Shown here: piece after piece, positions 1 through 8,714 of the stretch
Position numbering within the stretch: position 1 is the first letter of the stretch
Layout: each line of letters starts with the position of its first letter
Assembly: GCF_900106645.1 (NCBI RefSeq)
Contig: NZ_FNMV01000001.1
Span: 124,001-188,000, forward strand
Direction of reading: 5' to 3'
Origin: Flavobacterium degerlachei
Lineage (GTDB): Bacteria > Bacteroidota > Bacteroidia > Flavobacteriales > Flavobacteriaceae
Length of the DNA: 64,000 nt
Notes under the pieces: generated by a model
What the model saw: only the letters and a program-made list of their open reading frames with translations
What the model was told of the DNA's origin: nothing
The model's database searches: none
Translations under genes and position numbers: made by a program

Positions 1-3000
1 GAAGCAGAGGCCGGTTTCAAAAAGCCACTATTATCAAGGGTTTTATCACCATTAAGTCTCATACTATTAACAAACTTAGCTTGCCCTCCAGTAGTAGAAC
101 CCCTAGCAAAAAAACCTTGACCTGCTGCAATATAACCTGTCACTGAATTAGTTCCCCCTACTTTAGTAAAAGCCGAATAATCATCTGATGTATAGGCATA
201 CGCTCCAGAACCAGCTTTGCCGGGGTCAATTCCTGATGCTAACTGTATAGCTGATTTATGTGTCCAAAAATACAATGTCCCTTCAAGAATATCTGTCGCC
301 CCTCCAGGTACTACATCTGTATTTGCTGCTAAAAAAGCGTCCCCATCTACAGCCGATGGATAAGGATTCCCTATCAGATTATTTTTACCAGCTCCTACTA
401 TGGTTACTGGGATAACACCATTGGTAGGCGTCCCAACAAAGTTAGCCGTTAAAGTAACATTACCTGTGTCAAACCATGTACCTGCACCTCTAACAATATA
501 TCCTTTACCAGTATTCATTATTGTATTAGCATTAGCATTTACCCATGAATTTCCTGAACCATTAAAGGAATAATACAAAGTACCCGTTTGTATTGCTTTT
601 AAAGCAGCTAAGCTAACTGGTGATGACCAATAAACATAATCCGTTTTTTTGATTTCAGGAGTAGTTCTCTTATAAATTATATTTCCTTTATTTACAGCAT
701 CATCATTTATTTGAACTAAACTGGCATTGTTTTCAAAAATAAGTTTCCCCGAACCTAAAACCTCTACTTCATTAACAATTTTCATCGTTTTTCCAGCTTT
801 AATAGTAACGTTTTTACTTCCCGTTACTTTACATGAGCAACCATCTACATCAGCGTCAATATCATAACCATCAGTAAATTTAATCGCCTGTAGAATAGTA
901 GGTGTACCATCAGACCATTTAGTACCATCCCAAGTGTTTGTAATTGCTGGATTGATGACTATGTCGCCAACCGTTGTGGCTGATGAAGTACAAGTTCCGT
1001 TAGATACAGTATAAGTATAACTACCAGCAGCTAATTCTGAAATAGTTGTGGTTGTTCCTGTTCCTGAAGTCGTAGTACTTGATGTACCATCACTTCTTAC
1101 TAAAGTCCATGTTGCTGGTAATCCACTTAAAACTACACTACCAGTTGGAGTAACGCAGTCTGGTTGAGTGATTGCACCTATTGTAGGCGCAGCTAACACA
1201 TCTTCTACCGTTATCGCAACTTCATTACTGTTAATTGTACCGCAGCCATTGGTTGCATAATATCTTATTTTTTTACCATTATCTGCAAAGCCAACTGTAT
1301 ATGGTATCGATATACTTGCAAATGACCCGCTTCCAACTCCTGTCTCCAATTGCCAACCTGATGCTGTAACCGTAGAACCATTATCTGTTACAGTAGGAAC
1401 AGTTGGATTTAAAGACCCGCCTGAACATAAGGTTGCAGTAGAGGTTATCCCTGAAATCGTAGGTGTATTATTAACCGTAATTTGAATCGCAGTAGATGTA
1501 TTTGAACATCCACCAGAAGTAACCGTTCTTCTATACCATGTGGTAGCTGTTAAAGCCCCTGCTGTATATCCTTTCGTATTACTGGTTCCTGAAGCCGTGA
1601 CAAAATTTGAAGTTGCACTCGTAGTACTGCTTTCCCATAAATAAACATAAGAACCACTTCCGCCTGTTGGTATAGTTCCTGTAAAAGCTGAAGGTGCTGT
1701 AGACATACAAATAGTTTGGGCTGAACTTACAGTATTATTAGAAATAACTGGATTCACAGTCATATTTACTTGTGATGCAGCACTTTTTACATAGACAGCA
1801 CTCATTAAAAGATTGTCAAAAGTGGGCGATAGTTTCCCCGATGCATCTGTTATTTTTCCCAGAACTACATCGCCGGCATCTGTCCAATACATTGGTTTTC
1901 CAGGTGTTGCAGTTAGCGAAATCCATTTCTCTGTACCATCAACGTATAAATGGCCATAACCATCTGAAGGGTCATACCTAAAACGATAATTACGGAAAGT
2001 ATTATCCATTGGGATTGGAAAAATATTGCCGCTAGTCACTGTTGTAAAAGACCCAGCACCGTTACTCACGCGGTAAGAAACACTAAAATTTGAACCACCA
2101 GTGATAATCAATGAACTTCCCCGAGTAAATAATTGGCTATCACCTTCATTTCTTAAATAACTTAAACTGTAATCGATACCTTCACTGTTAAATTCAGGTG
2201 CTGTTCCAGCAAAAGTTAAATCTATATCGGTTTTAGGAGAAGTAATAGGCGCAAGGCTATATGTTCCATCAGGACCTACAACATATTGCCCAGAACCTGA
2301 AAGTGCATCTATGCCATAATCCGAATCTGTAATTGCCTTTGTATTGTCATTCCAAGAAAAATTAAGAATTGGTTGTGTGAGTAAACCTGAAACACAGGCA
2401 TCGCTCGAAGTTAAAACAACAGACACCTGATCTCCGTTTACGGGAGTATAGGTATAAGTAGGGCTATTTGTGCCCACATTCGTACCGTTTACTTTCCATT
2501 GATAAGCTGGTGAAGTACCTCCATTGGTTGGTGTGGCTGTATATGTAACAGATGTGCCATTGCAAACTATGAGGGAAGGGTTTGCAGCAATACTTACACT
2601 GGCAGTAAGTAATGGGTTTACTGTTACTGTTACTGTAAAAGTGGCTCCGGTACAGCTTCCTGTTTTTGGTGTCACAGTATAAATTGCTGTTTGTGCTGAA
2701 CTTGTTGTGTTGGATAATGTTCCCGTTATACTTGAACCACTTCCAGATACGCCACCTGTCAAACCTCCTGGTACTGAAGGTGCAGTCCATGTATAAGTTG
2801 TACCTGGCGGTACTACGCCATTGGTTGCGTTAACTGGGGTTGAAGTAAAGCCAACGCCACTACAAGTAGCATTGGTCATAGCTGTTATAGCTGGTGTTGT
2901 ATTTACAGTAACCGTTACTGAAGTTCGCGTACTCTCACAACTGTTCAATGTTTGAGAAGCAAAATATGTCCCAGATGCCAAACTAGTAGTTGAAACTAAA

Positions 3001-5423
3001 GCTGTTCCTCCTGTTGAAGCTGCATACCATTTTATTGTCGTACCTGTGGCAACTAAATTAGAAACTGTCGCTCCTGTGCAAAAAGTTTGTGATGACGCTG
3101 TAGGTGCTGGTGTTGTATTTACAGTAACCGTTACTGAAGTTCGCGTACTCTCACAACTGTTCAATGTTTGAGAAGCAAAATATGTCCCAGATGCCAAACT
3201 AGTAGTTGAAACTAAAGCTGTTCCTCCTGTTGAAGCTGCATACCATTTTATTGTCGTACCTTTGGCAACTAAATTAGAAACTATCGCTCCTGTGCAAAAA
3301 GTTTGTGATGACGCTGTAGGTGCTAGTGTTGTATTTACAGTAACTGTTCTCGAAGCACAAGTTGTTGTATTACAACCTCCTTCATATCTAACAAAGTAAG
3401 TAGTTGTACTTGTAGGCGAAACGATAATACTATTTCCCGAGCCTACTAATGTTCCTCCACAAGAACTGGAATACCACCTGGCTGTTCCTCCAGCTGCTGT
3501 TCCTCCGGTTAATGTAAGCGTAGTAGAACCACCGCTACAAATTGTAATAGTGCCTGATATACCTGTAGGAGCTACTGAAGACTGAGTCACCGTTATTGTG
3601 CCCGTTGCATTAGCTGAACCACAACTACCTCCTGTTAATGGAATACTATAATTAAATGTACCTGCTGCAGTAGGTGTACCGCTAATTGTTATTGTGTTTG
3701 AAGCAAAAACCGCACTAACTCCTGCTGGTAAACCATTTGCTCCTGAAACTCCACCATTAGATATTCCACTAAATCCAATTGTAGTATGTGTTATTGGAGT
3801 TAAAGCTAAATTAGCACAAATTGTTGGTGTTGATGATGCTGCACTTACTGTAGCGCCTGCGGTAATTGTTAAATTACTACTTGTTGATGTTCTACAAACT
3901 CCATTTTGAGTAGTAAAAATAACCCTAACTGTACCAGCACTAACTCCTGTTACTAATCCCGCTTGTGTTATTGTAGCACTACCTGTTTGATTAAAGATTG
4001 ACCATTGCCCCCCTGTAGAAGGATTACTACCACTAATGGTAAATGTAGTATTAGATCCTGAACAAATTGACGCTGCCCCACCTCCAATTTTGCCAGGAGT
4101 TGACGAACCATTACCTGTAAGAATAAAACTAATTACATTTGAGTTTCCTCCAGTCCCACAAGTTGTATTAGCTCTCATTCTATAATAGTAAACACCCCCT
4201 GGGGCAAGTCCAGTTATAGTATGAGAAAGTGTTTTACCTACTGGTCGATTTTGATAACCAGTAACATAATTTGTAAAAGTATTATCAATTGCGACATCTA
4301 AAAAGTATCCATCTGCTTCTTGTCCGCTTGTGTTATAAACACCATTCCATTGCGCTACCCAATCATTACAACTTCCATACCCTGAATTAGCTGTAGGTGC
4401 CGCAATAGTCCTTGTTATAAAACTGTGTGCATTTGAATTAGTACTAACACCACAACTATTAGAAGCTCTAACTCTAAAATGATATGTTGTATTTGGAGAC
4501 AAACCTGATAAAACCAGACTATTTACATTCCCTACATTTAGATTATTATAGCTAGAAAGTATTGTACCTGCTGAAAATGTATCACTAGTCGCTACATCTA
4601 AAAAAAATGATGTAGCTGAACCATCCCATCTAATAGTAGAAGTACACCAATTAACATTATCTGACCTTGTGTTCGTTGGAATAAGCGGTGTGATACAGGC
4701 TCTCAGTGCCAATAATATTGCACCCGCCTTATCTTTTTTATCATTCAATTGAACTGCGCCCTCTCCAGTAGGTCCCGGAGTTGGTTTTATCGCCCAAGCA
4801 GAGCCTACTGAAGCATCACCTGACCCCTGATTATCAAAAATTTCCGTTAAACTTCCTGGAGTAATGGTTTGCCAATTGCTAAAAGTCAAGTCTTTTTTTG
4901 ACATCCCAAATATTAATACAGCTGTATTAGGAGTCACAGTTGTTATAGCATTGGTTGTAACATTATTATCGTTATCATTTCTCTTCAAAACACCAATAGC
5001 ATCAAGTGGATTTGAAGTGTCTACTCCTGAAAAAGCAACAATTGCTCCCACAACTTTTTTTGATTCACTCCCTAATGTAAAACTATAATTATTTACTGAA
5101 GCGTCAGCGGGTGTAGCAATTTTGTACAAAACAGCTCCCCAAGCACGACCTCCTTTATCTTCAATAGCAGCACCCGCAACTAATGTCCAACCACTGGAAG
5201 CCGGATTCGTTTCATCTATTTTATTTTCTTGTTGTGCTATAGTTACCAACATAATATCTCCAACTTGGACCCCATTAGGTTTAGGAATCGTCAAAATAGG
5301 GTTGTCTTCTTTTTTGTCAATATTAACACTTGCTGATGTAGAAGCACCGCGCTGCTGAATTTGACTAAAAATTGGATTAACGAAAACGAATAGTAACAGT
5401 AATAAAAGTAATTTTTTCTTCAT
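1..5423 (-). CDS. Giant secreted Ig/FN3/LamG multidomain protein, probable T9SS substrate (3' end beyond window)
   Basis: An open frame runs from the ATG at 5423 to the left edge without a stop, giving at least 1807 residues. The N-terminus is a Sec signal peptide (KKK, a leucine-rich core, then NPIFSQ). By residue: about 20-230, a compact beta-rich domain of unknown family containing VVGAIVAFSGVD; about 245-435, two fibronectin-III-like domains (LSGLSPNTTYHFRVRA, ITGLAPGGVYYYRMRA); about 440-1000, Ig/PKD-like modules with TICSGG or TVCA-type cysteines; about 1015-1215, a LamG/concanavalin-like domain (GYGHLYVDGTEKWIS); then further Ig-like modules. The last part, with GNPYPSAVDGDAFL and GYIAAGQGFFARG, matches what I recall from Flavobacterium proteins that end in a type C type-IX sorting signal, so surface export by T9SS is inferred; the signal itself lies outside the window. 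Role: adhesin or surface-matrix protein, specific ligand unknown. No neighbour shares its strand within 2 kb. Confidence 0.85.
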   Translation of the reverse strand, partial: MKKKLLLLLLLFVFVNPIFSQIQQRGASTSASVNIDKKEDNPILTIPKPNGVQVGDIMLVTIAQQENKIDETNPASSGWTLVAGAAIEDKGGRAWGAVLYKIATPADASVNNYSFTLGSESKKVVGAIVAFSGVDTSNPLDAIGVLKRNDNDNNVTTNAITTVTPNTAVLIFGMSKKDLTFSNWQTITPGSLTEIFDNQGSGDASVGSAWAIKPTPGPTGEGAVQLNDKKDKAGAILLALRACITPLIPTNTRSDNVNWCTSTIRWDGSATSFFLDVATSDTFSAGTILSSYNNLNVGNVNSLVLSGLSPNTTYHFRVRASNSCGVSTNSNAHSFITRTIAAPTANSGYGSCNDWVAQWNGVYNTSGQEADGYFLDVAIDNTFTNYVTGYQNRPVGKTLSHTITGLAPGGVYYYRMRANTTCGTGGNSNVISFILTGNGSSTPGKIGGGAASICSGSNTTFTISGSNPSTGGQWSIFNQTGSATITQAGLVTGVSAGTVRVIFTTQNGVCRTSTSSNLTITAGATVSAASSTPTICANLALTPITHTTIGFSGISNGGVSGANGLPAGVSAVFASNTITISGTPTAAGTFNYSIPLTGGSCGSANATGTITVTQSSVAPTGISGTITICSGGSTTLTLTGGTAAGGTARWYSSSCGGTLVGSGNSIIVSPTSTTTYFVRYEGGCNTTTCASRTVTVNTTLAPTASSQTFCTGAIVSNLVAKGTTIKWYAASTGGTALVSTTSLASGTYFASQTLNSCESTRTSVTVTVNTTPAPTASSQTFCTGATVSNLVATGTTIKWYAASTGGTALVSTTSLASGTYFASQTLNSCESTRTSVTVTVNTTPAITAMTNATCSGVGFTSTPVNATNGVVPPGTTYTWTAPSVPGGLTGGVSGSGSSITGTLSNTTSSAQTAIYTVTPKTGSCTGATFTVTVTVNPLLTASVSIAANPSLIVCNGTSVTYTATPTNGGTSPAYQWKVNGTNVGTNSPTYTYTPVNGDQVSVVLTSSDACVSGLLTQPILNFSWNDNTKAITDSDYGIDALSGSGQYVVGPDGTYSLAPITSPKTDIDLTFAGTAPEFNSEGIDYSLSYLRNEGDSQLFTRGSSLIITGGSNFSVSYRVSNGAGSFTTVTSGNIFPIPMDNTFRNYRFRYDPSDGYGHLYVDGTEKWISLTATPGKPMYWTDAGDVVLGKITDASGKLSPTFDNLLMSAVYVKSAASQVNMTVNPVISNNTVSSAQTICMSTAPSAFTGTIPTGGSGSYVYLWESSTTSATSNFVTASGTSNTKGYTAGALTATTWYRRTVTSGGCSNTSTAIQITVNNTPTISGITSTATLCSGGSLNPTVPTVTDNGSTVTASGWQLETGVGSGSFASISIPYTVGFADNGKKIRYYATNGCGTINSNEVAITVEDVLAAPTIGAITQPDCVTPTGSVVLSGLPATWTLVRSDGTSSTTTSGTGTTTTISELAAGSYTYTVSNGTCTSSATTVGDIVINPAITNTWDGTKWSDGTPTILQAIKFTDGYDIDADVDGCSCKVTGSKNVTIKAGKTMKIVNEVEVLGSGKLIFENNASLVQINDDAVNKGNIIYKRTTPEIKKTDYVYWSSPVSLAALKAIQTGTLYYSFNGSGNSWVNANANTIMNTGKGYIVRGAGTWFDTGNVTLTANFVGTPTNGVIPVTIVGAGKNNLIGNPYPSAVDGDAFLAANTDVVPGGATDILEGTLYFWTHKSAIQLASGIDPGKAGSGAYAYTSDDYSAFTKVGGTNSVTGYIAAGQGFFARGSTTGGQAKFVNSMRLNGDKTLDNSGFLKPASA
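2890..3321 (-). repeat. Two tandem 216-bp repeats inside the giant surface protein
   Basis: Copies lie at 2890-3105 and 3106-3321. They differ at only two positions that I can find (3046 G against 3262 T, and 3067 G against 3283 A). Each encodes one 72-residue Ig-like module (residues about 701-845 of the protein). Neighbouring modules are far more diverged, so this is a recent in-frame duplication. Confidence 0.9.
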
Positions 5424-6040
5424 GTGGTATTTATTAATTTGGGGGTAAAATCATTTGAAGGACTTTAATTTTAAAATAAAAATTTTAGTCGTCACGTGCG
5501 CGAATAACCTAAAATAAATTTTTTAATAAAAATAAAATCGTTAATCTGTTATTTTATCCGTTAAAGTACATCAACCAAAAAAAAAACGAAAAGCCTTACA
5601 AAAAAATAGTTTCATTGTTCTTCTAATTTTAGTCATTCAATAACAAATTAATCTACGTAAGAAATAAGCTCCCGGTTTTATCAATTTTCAGTTTATTTTT
5701 TTCCAAATCCAAAATTAAAAAACCAACAAAAAAAGCAACCTTCCTCAACGCTATTCATCAAAATTATAACTGAATTTATTAAGCTAAAAACTCAAATTAT
5801 TGCCCTTTTAGGCCATCCCTAAATGTGAATAAAAAAACAAACTAACTATAGAGAGAAACATCAAAATCAGCCATATATTTGAATATAGACCACTCAATTA
5901 AGAGTCAAAAACCACTTGCTTAACCAATCAACATTCTCCTAAAAAAATAGGAAACTTAAGCAAAATTCATATTGTTTGTAAATCCAATTAAAAACCCGAA
6001 ATTTGAACAAAACTGTCTACCCCCCAAATTATAACCTCCT
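5424..6040. other. 617-bp intergenic gap between divergent genes
   Basis: A very AT-rich gap between the giant surface-protein gene (minus) and recX (plus). It must hold both promoters, but I find no clean TAnnTTTG box with a well-placed TTG for either. No open frame, tRNA-like fold or strong hairpin was seen. Confidence 0.5.
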
Positions 6041-6520
6041 ATGAATCCTATTTTTTCTATAAAAGACGCCACAAAAAAAATAGAACATTATTGCGCGTAC
6101 CAAGAGCGTTGCCATGAAGAAGTAGAGTCTAAACTGCGATCCATGAAAATGGACTCAGACGAAATTGATCAAATTATTGCGCATCTTATTCATGACAATT
6201 TTCTTAACGAAGAGCGCTTTGCTTGCAGCTTTGCGCGTGGCAAACATCGTATTAAACATTGGGGAACTATCCGGATTACAAATGAGCTTAAATTCAGAAA
6301 AATAAATTCTCGCTTGATTACCACAGCGCTGAAAGAAATCACTCCAGAAGAATACTTAGAAACTTTTGAGAAACTAGCGGAAAGGACTTGGGAAAATAGC
6401 ACAGAAACGAATGCTTTGAAAAAGAGAAAGAAATTTTGTGATAATTTACTTAGAAAAGGCTTTGAGAGTAATTTAGTATATGAAAAAGTAAAAGAATTAG
6501 AAGGGATGGAACGCGGATAA
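6041..6520 (+). CDS. recX: Regulatory protein RecX
   Basis: A 159-residue, all-helical protein with the three tandem helical repeats of RecX, including the signature region around LIHDNFLNEERFACSFARGK (residues about 48-67) and the following WGTIRI segment. RecX binds the RecA filament and limits its activity in the cytoplasm. Length is typical for Bacteroidota RecX. recA is not adjacent. The last residues (GMERG) and the stop codon are encoded by sequence that belongs to the repeat array starting here, so the C-terminus looks locally replaced or extended by repeat DNA. No Shine-Dalgarno is seen; the start ATG follows a run of CCTCCT. Function is assigned with good confidence from the motif. 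Confidence 0.9.
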   Translation: MNPIFSIKDATKKIEHYCAYQERCHEEVESKLRSMKMDSDEIDQIIAHLIHDNFLNEERFACSFARGKHRIKHWGTIRITNELKFRKINSRLITTALKEITPEEYLETFEKLAERTWENSTETNALKKRKKFCDNLLRKGFESNLVYEKVKELEGMERG

Positions 6521-7497
6521 GAGGGATTTAATTTTTAAACATATAAGTCATATAAGTTTTTATCAAAATGCGGTTAAATAATTGAAAATGATGGGACACG
6601 GATGATACGGGTGTTGCGGATAAAAACGGATTTTAAATGTTAAACATATAAGTCATATAAGTTTTTACCTAAATGTGGTTAAATAATTGAAAATGATGGA
6701 ACACGGATGACACGGATGTTGCGGACAAAAACGGATTTTAAATGTTAAAAATTTAGGTCATATAAGTTTTTATCGAAATACGGTTAAATAATTGAAAATG
6801 ATGGGACGCGGATGACGCTTATGTTGCAGATCAAAACGGATTTTTTATTTTTATAATCAGTGAAAATCATTAAAATCTGCGGTAAAAAACAGCATTAAGA
6901 CATTTACTTTTCTGTGAAGTTCATGGTGAAAAAAAGGGACGCGGATGATACGGGTGTTGCGGATAAAAACGGATTTTAAATGTTAAACATATAAGTCATA
7001 TAAGTTTTTATAAAAATCCAGTTAAGAAGCTTTTTAGTAGATTATATAAGGCCGTATAAGTGGCGGGTAAACGAATTAAAGATCGAAAAAAAAGCCTAAA
7101 ATTTAGAAGCAATTGAACGCGGATGACGCTGATGTTGCAGATCAAAACGGATTTTTTATTCTCTTAATCAGTGTAAATCTTTTAAATCTGCGGTGAAAAA
7201 ACAAACAGACATTAATTTTTCTGTGAAGTTCATGGTGAAAAAAGGAACGCGGATGACACGGGTGTCGCGGGTCAAAACGAATTTTTAATGTTAAACATAT
7301 AAGTCATATAAGTTTTTATAAAATGCTTATGAAAATATCTTTAGCAAATGACTTAAGGCCATATAAGTGACGTGTAAACGAAATAAAGATTGAAAAAAAG
7401 CCTAAAACTTAGAAGCAAATGAACGCGGATGACGCTGATGTTGCAGATCAAAACGGATTTTTTATTCTCTTAATAAGTGTAAATCTATTAAATCTGC
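6501..7497. repeat. Array of degenerate ACGCGGATGA-type repeats between recX and bioF-like gene
   Basis: The gap between the two convergent genes is filled with diverged copies of two linked units. Unit A runs ACGCGGATGACACGGGTG, then a CGGATTTTAA block and a block reading AACATATAAGTCATATAAG. Unit B runs ACGCGGATGACGCTGATG, then CAGATCAAAACGGATTTTTT and ends AAATCTGCGGTGAAAAA. ACxCGGAT cores start near 6511, 6596, 6701, 6806, 6939, 7117, 7247 and 7423. The first steps have a period of 85-105 bp; later A and B alternate in a composite of about 307 bp (6939 to 7247 for A, 7117 to 7423 for B). There is no transposase or coding frame. It looks like serial duplication of a non-coding repeat that I associate with flavobacterial intergenic regions. 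Confidence 0.85.
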
Positions 7498-8654
7498 GGT
7501 GAAAAAATAAAAACACTCAACAATTGCAACACTTCACTAATTTCTTCTGGAGAATTATAACTGTGCAAACAAAAACGAAGTCGTTCCTGCCCTTCGGGAA
7601 CCGTTGGCGAAAGTATCGCTTTCACATCAAATCCTTTTTCTTGTAGTTTTTGAGCTATAGATGTAACATTTTCATTACCCGTAATGATGGCTGATTGTAT
7701 TGCTGATTTACTGTGTACGAACAATTGTTTCAGTCCCAACATGTTCTTTTCCTGATTGAAATGAATGATGTTTTTGCGAAGTTGCGCTATGGTTTGTTGT
7801 TCTTTTTCTAAATGTTGATATCCAGTCAAAACCGCGGCAACGGAAAGGGGCGAAAGCCCTGCGGTATACTTAAACCTTTGGGCAAAATTTACTAAACAAT
7901 CCCTCAATTCAAGCGAACCTAAAATCGCTGCTCCCTGACATCCTAAAGCATCTTCGAAAGTCAAAACACGAGCAAAAATAGAGTCTTGAAGTCCCAACAT
8001 TTGAACAAATCCTTCGCCTTTTGAACCAAAAACACCCAAAGCATGTGCTTCATCAACTACTAAACGACAATGGTACTCATCTGAAATCCGCACTAATTCT
8101 TCCAGATTGGGACAATCGCCATCCATAGAAAAAACAGATTCGGTTACAATGTAAATACTTGTTGGGTCTTGGGTTTTAGGTCTTGGAGTTTGGATTAAGC
8201 TTTCTAAATCTTCAAAATCATTGTGATTGAATTTACAAGCTTTGGCATTCGACATTTGAATTCCGTCCTGAATAGCGGCGTGACATAATTCATCGTATAA
8301 AATCAAATCTCCTTTTTGAGGAACTACACTAAAAAAACCAATAGTAGCATCACTACCCGAATTGAAAATTAAGGCGGTTTGCGTTTGATGGAAATCAGCA
8401 ATAAAATCTTCTGTTTCTTGATACAGCTTTTGGCTCCCAGATAAAAATCGGGAACCAGTCGCTGCTTCTTCAATGAATTTATTTTTAATTAAATACTCCT
8501 GCCTGTCCTCAGTAATAATTTCTGACCGAGAAAAACCTAAGTAATCATTCGATGCAAAATCAATTAAATCATTGGGCAAAGCGACTTTTTGCAAAGCATC
8601 GTTTTGTTCCAGTTGATTTAGTTCCGACTGTATTGATTTTGGAAAACATTTCAT
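7488..8654 (-). CDS. BioF-like protein (8-amino-7-oxononanoate synthase family) lacking the PLP lysine
   Basis: 388 residues with the alpha-oxoamine synthase fold throughout: SNDYLGFS (35-42), ATGSRFLSGS (65-74), the PLP-stacking His in DELCHAAI (H125), TESVFSMDGDCPNL (171-184) and DEAHALGVFG (D201, H204). The family motif TFGKxLGxxGA, whose lysine forms the Schiff base with PLP, reads TFEDALGCQGA here (232-242): codon 235, at 7950-7952 on the plus strand, is GAT for Asp. The glycine before it is Glu, and the SGYDAN-type loop is SGSDAT. A normal BioF condenses pimeloyl-ACP or -CoA with alanine in biotin synthesis; without the lysine this protein should not do that reaction. The codons for TPRPKTQDPTS (156-166) look like low-complexity intergenic repeat. 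The stop codon and last residues lie in the flanking repeat array. It sits 60 bp downstream of the TonB receptor gene, same strand, probable operon. No other bio genes are near. Family is sure; activity is doubtful. Confidence 0.8.
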   Translation of the reverse strand: MKCFPKSIQSELNQLEQNDALQKVALPNDLIDFASNDYLGFSRSEIITEDRQEYLIKNKFIEEAATGSRFLSGSQKLYQETEDFIADFHQTQTALIFNSGSDATIGFFSVVPQKGDLILYDELCHAAIQDGIQMSNAKACKFNHNDFEDLESLIQTPRPKTQDPTSIYIVTESVFSMDGDCPNLEELVRISDEYHCRLVVDEAHALGVFGSKGEGFVQMLGLQDSIFARVLTFEDALGCQGAAILGSLELRDCLVNFAQRFKYTAGLSPLSVAAVLTGYQHLEKEQQTIAQLRKNIIHFNQEKNMLGLKQLFVHSKSAIQSAIITGNENVTSIAQKLQEKGFDVKAILSPTVPEGQERLRFCLHSYNSPEEISEVLQLLSVFIFSPQI

Positions 8655-8714
8655 TTCCCGAAAATATAAAAAGTCTGTCGATAATCTGGAACTTTCCGTT
8701 TAGATTGTGATTCT

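Noticed and set aside
2464..2790. A minus-strand frame of 108 codons inside the surface-protein region
   Set aside because: It is out of frame with the long open frame from 5423, has an odd Cys/Tyr/His-rich composition and no family look; it is a shadow.
6501..7497. CRISPR array or transposon at the recX-bioF gap
   Set aside because: Repeats are diverged and directly abutting without uniform spacers, and there is no cas or transposase gene.
7488..8654. bioF as part of a biotin operon
   Set aside because: No bioA, bioB, bioC or bioD is adjacent and the key lysine is absent.
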